Part shown: piece after piece, positions 6,773-7,659 of the stretch | Position numbering within the stretch: position 1 is the first letter of the stretch | How the letters are laid out: every line of letters begins with the position of its first letter | DNA from: an uncultured Gemmatimonadota bacterium | GTDB taxonomy: Bacteria > Gemmatimonadota > Gemmatimonadetes > Gemmatimonadales > Gemmatimonadaceae | DNA length: 7,659 bases | Direction of reading: 5' to 3' | Assembly (NCBI GenBank): GCA_946479895.1 | Contig: CAMLHT010000191.1 | Location: 1-7,659, forward strand | Program-made: the position numbers and the translations under genes | The notes under the pieces: generated by a model | What the model was told of the DNA's origin: nothing | Databases searched by the model: none | Seen by the model: the letters and a program-made list of their open reading frames with translations, nothing else

Positions 6773-6803
6773 GAAGCCCGGCCACAGGGCGTGGCCGGGC
6801 TTC
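6773..6803 (-). terminator. Strong 13-bp GC hairpin, probable terminator of the LysM-lipoprotein unit
   Basis: The arms 6773-6785 and 6791-6803 are perfect reverse complements (13 bp, GC-rich) around a 5-nt loop. On the minus strand it lies 37 nt after the lipoprotein stop and is followed by a short T-containing stretch (GTACATTT) rather than a clean U-tract. Intrinsic termination is therefore plausible but not classical. It ends 13 nt before the porin start codon, so it could alternatively be an attenuator or a 5' structure of the porin mRNA. Confidence 0.6.
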
Positions 6804-6840
6804 GAGTGCCGGAGCAACAGGTCAGGCGTGCCTGACCGAA

Positions 6841-7299
6841 CTACTTGACCGTCACTTCCTTGGACTTCACTTCCTTGCCGTTCGCCATGATGTGCACGGT
6901 GTACTTGCCCTTGGGCCAGCCACCCGCCTTCACGATGTGGAACTCGGTGTCGGCATCGGCGCCGGCGGCGACGGTCTGCGAGTCCTCGGCGACGACGGTG
7001 CCGTCCTCGAACGTCCAGCGGGCCGTGAGCTGCTGCGGCGCGGAGCCGCCCTTCGTGTGCACCGACGCGTAGATCGTGTCGGTCGGCGCGAAGTCGTCCG
7101 TCTTGTCGCTGATCTTCCGGTCGGCGCCGATGTGGCGACCCATGTCGATGTCACCAACGTCGACGGACGCGGAGTCCGCCGTCATCGGCGTCGCCGTGGT
7201 CGGCATCGCGGTGTCGGTCGTGGCGACTTCGTCCTTCTTGCACGCGCCGAGCGCGACGAGAAGAGCGAACGCCGGGAGGATGCGGAATGCGTTTTTCAT
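6841..7299 (-). CDS. Small lipoprotein with Ig-like C-terminal region, function unknown
   Basis: This encodes 152 residues. A lipoprotein signal ends in VALGAC with C20 as the lipidated Cys, followed by KKDE and a Thr/Ala/Ser-rich flexible linker (25-47). The C-terminal part (about 70-152) has alternating strands: DTIYASVHT (74-82), LTARWTFEDG (91-100), a TEFHIVKAGGWPKGKYTVHIMANG stretch (118-141) and KSKEVTVK at the end. This resembles a single immunoglobulin-like beta-sandwich such as those used for binding or surface display. No catalytic motif is visible and I do not recognise the family. The start follows the LysM stop by 10 nt; the AGGG formed at that stop (7308-7311) is a weak ribosome site, so the pair is probably one operon. 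A role in the envelope is inferred from the lipid anchor and the LysM neighbour only. Confidence 0.82.
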   Translation of the reverse strand: MKNAFRILPAFALLVALGACKKDEVATTDTAMPTTATPMTADSASVDVGDIDMGRHIGADRKISDKTDDFAPTDTIYASVHTKGGSAPQQLTARWTFEDGTVVAEDSQTVAAGADADTEFHIVKAGGWPKGKYTVHIMANGKEVKSKEVTVK

Positions 7300-7309
7300 T
7301 GGAGTTGCC

Positions 7310-7558
7310 CTAGCTGTTCGAGGGAATGTTGAGAACCTGACCCGGGTGGATCATGTCTGGATCCTTGATCTTGTCCTTGTTGGCCTCGTAGATCGCCTTC
7401 CACTGGCTGGCATCACCCAGCTCGCTCTTCGCGATCTTCGAGAGGCTGTCGCCCGCCTTGACGGTGACAGTGCGCGACGCACCAGGCGCCTGACGCGACG
7501 TCGAGCTTCCGCTCGTCACATCCGAGAAGTCCGGACGTGGATCATTGCTTCCAGCCAT
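7310..7558 (-). CDS. Single-LysM-domain small protein
   Basis: This encodes 82 residues: a disordered, Ser/Asp/Pro-rich N-terminus (1-28) and one complete LysM domain (about 29-78). The LysM signature is clear: TVTVKAGDSLSKIAKSELGD, then WKAIYEANKDKI and the closing IHPGQVLNIP. LysM binds peptidoglycan or related N-acetylglucosamine polymers. There is no signal peptide, so the protein may be cytoplasmic, like the LysM domain of the E. coli potassium-binding protein Kbp (which also has a BON domain, absent here), or be exported by another route. The start is supported by a strong AGGAGG (minus strand, 7563-7568) 4 nt before ATG. It is the first gene of a likely two-gene unit with the lipoprotein. 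Confidence 0.9.
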   Translation of the reverse strand: MAGSNDPRPDFSDVTSGSSTSRQAPGASRTVTVKAGDSLSKIAKSELGDASQWKAIYEANKDKIKDPDMIHPGQVLNIPSNS

Positions 7559-7581
7559 GCTGCCTCCTGTGTCGAATCGTC

Positions 7582-7600
7582 GGGCGCCAGGACAGCGCCC
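7582..7600 (-). repeat. Small inverted repeat in the LysM leader
   Basis: GGGCGC at 7582-7587 and GCGCCC at 7595-7600 form a 6-bp stem with a 7-nt loop, between the predicted promoter and the ribosome site of the LysM gene. It would sit in the 5' untranslated RNA. It is short enough to be chance in GC-rich DNA. Confidence 0.3.
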
Positions 7601-7611
7601 AAACGTTCATG

Positions 7612-7639
7612 GAGATAGCACGAGCCATACCGGGCTCAA
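7612..7639 (-). promoter_or_regulatory. Candidate sigma-70-type promoter for the LysM-lipoprotein unit
   Basis: Read on the minus strand, TTGAGC (7634-7639) is a -35-like box and TATCTC (7612-7617) a -10-like box, with a 16-nt spacer. TGC directly before the -10 gives an extended -10 element. The distance to the LysM start (about 50 nt) is reasonable, and no other gene lies between. Assigned by eye only. Confidence 0.4.
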
Positions 7640-7650
7640 TGCCGGGCTCG
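7621..7650. repeat. Overlapping inverted and direct repeats at the right edge
   Basis: CGAGCC (7621-7626) can pair with GGCTCG (7645-7650), or its GAGCC part with GGCTC at 7633-7637, so two alternative hairpins exist. CCGGGCTC is directly repeated (7630-7637 approximately, and 7642-7649). The element overlaps the -35 side of the candidate LysM promoter, so it could be an operator, or the terminator of a gene beyond the window. Confidence 0.45.
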
Positions 7651-7659
7651 CCTCACGGA

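Noticed and set aside
6229..7332. 367-residue plus-strand open frame across the porin, hairpin and lipoprotein region
   Set aside because: It crosses the intergenic hairpin and opposes two genes with clear leaders; its composition is typical of a shadow frame.
1..7659. Mobile element, phage, CRISPR, tRNA or rRNA
   Set aside because: No transposase or integrase motifs, no regularly spaced repeats, and no tRNA-like cloverleaf or rRNA sequence were recognised on either strand.

Overview
This is a GC-rich, gene-dense window from a diderm (Gram-negative-type) bacterium. Evidence for two membranes is two predicted outer-membrane beta-barrels that end in phenylalanine, two lipoproteins and several Sec signal peptides. 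Composition and gene style fit Gemmatimonadota best, but this is an impression: there is no rRNA or marker gene here, and Acidobacteriota or Myxococcota cannot be excluded.

Layout. Bases 1-133 hold an extreme G-run/C-run tract and no gene. Bases 134-3701 (+) form what looks like one metal (probably zinc) acquisition operon: a small secreted Cys/His protein resembling DUF2946, an outer-membrane barrel with an FGRxNxxHPHxW segment, a ZnuA/TroA-type periplasmic metal-binding protein, and a ZnuB-type (ABC-3) permease overlapping it by 4 nt. Together these could carry metal from the surface to the inner membrane, but no ATPase (ZnuC) gene is present. Bases 3743-5532 (+) hold a second translationally coupled pair: a secreted sialidase-like (BNR/Asp-box) beta-propeller with an unusual CxCC motif and a TlpA/ResA-type thioredoxin lipoprotein, overlapping by ATGA. 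It starts only 41 nt after the permease and may belong to the same transcript.

The rest is on the minus strand. The thioredoxin gene ends convergently, 6 nt from the end of a second porin-like outer-membrane protein (5539-6759). Upstream of that porin lie a strong 13-bp GC hairpin (probable terminator), a small lipoprotein with an Ig-like C-terminal region (6841-7299), and an 82-residue single-LysM protein without a signal peptide (7310-7558). The last two are 10 nt apart and probably share a promoter near 7612-7639.

No tRNA, rRNA, CRISPR array, transposase or phage gene was seen. The best leads are the ATPase-less transport operon, the CxCC propeller/thioredoxin pair, and a near-perfect 15-bp hairpin inside the start of the propeller gene.
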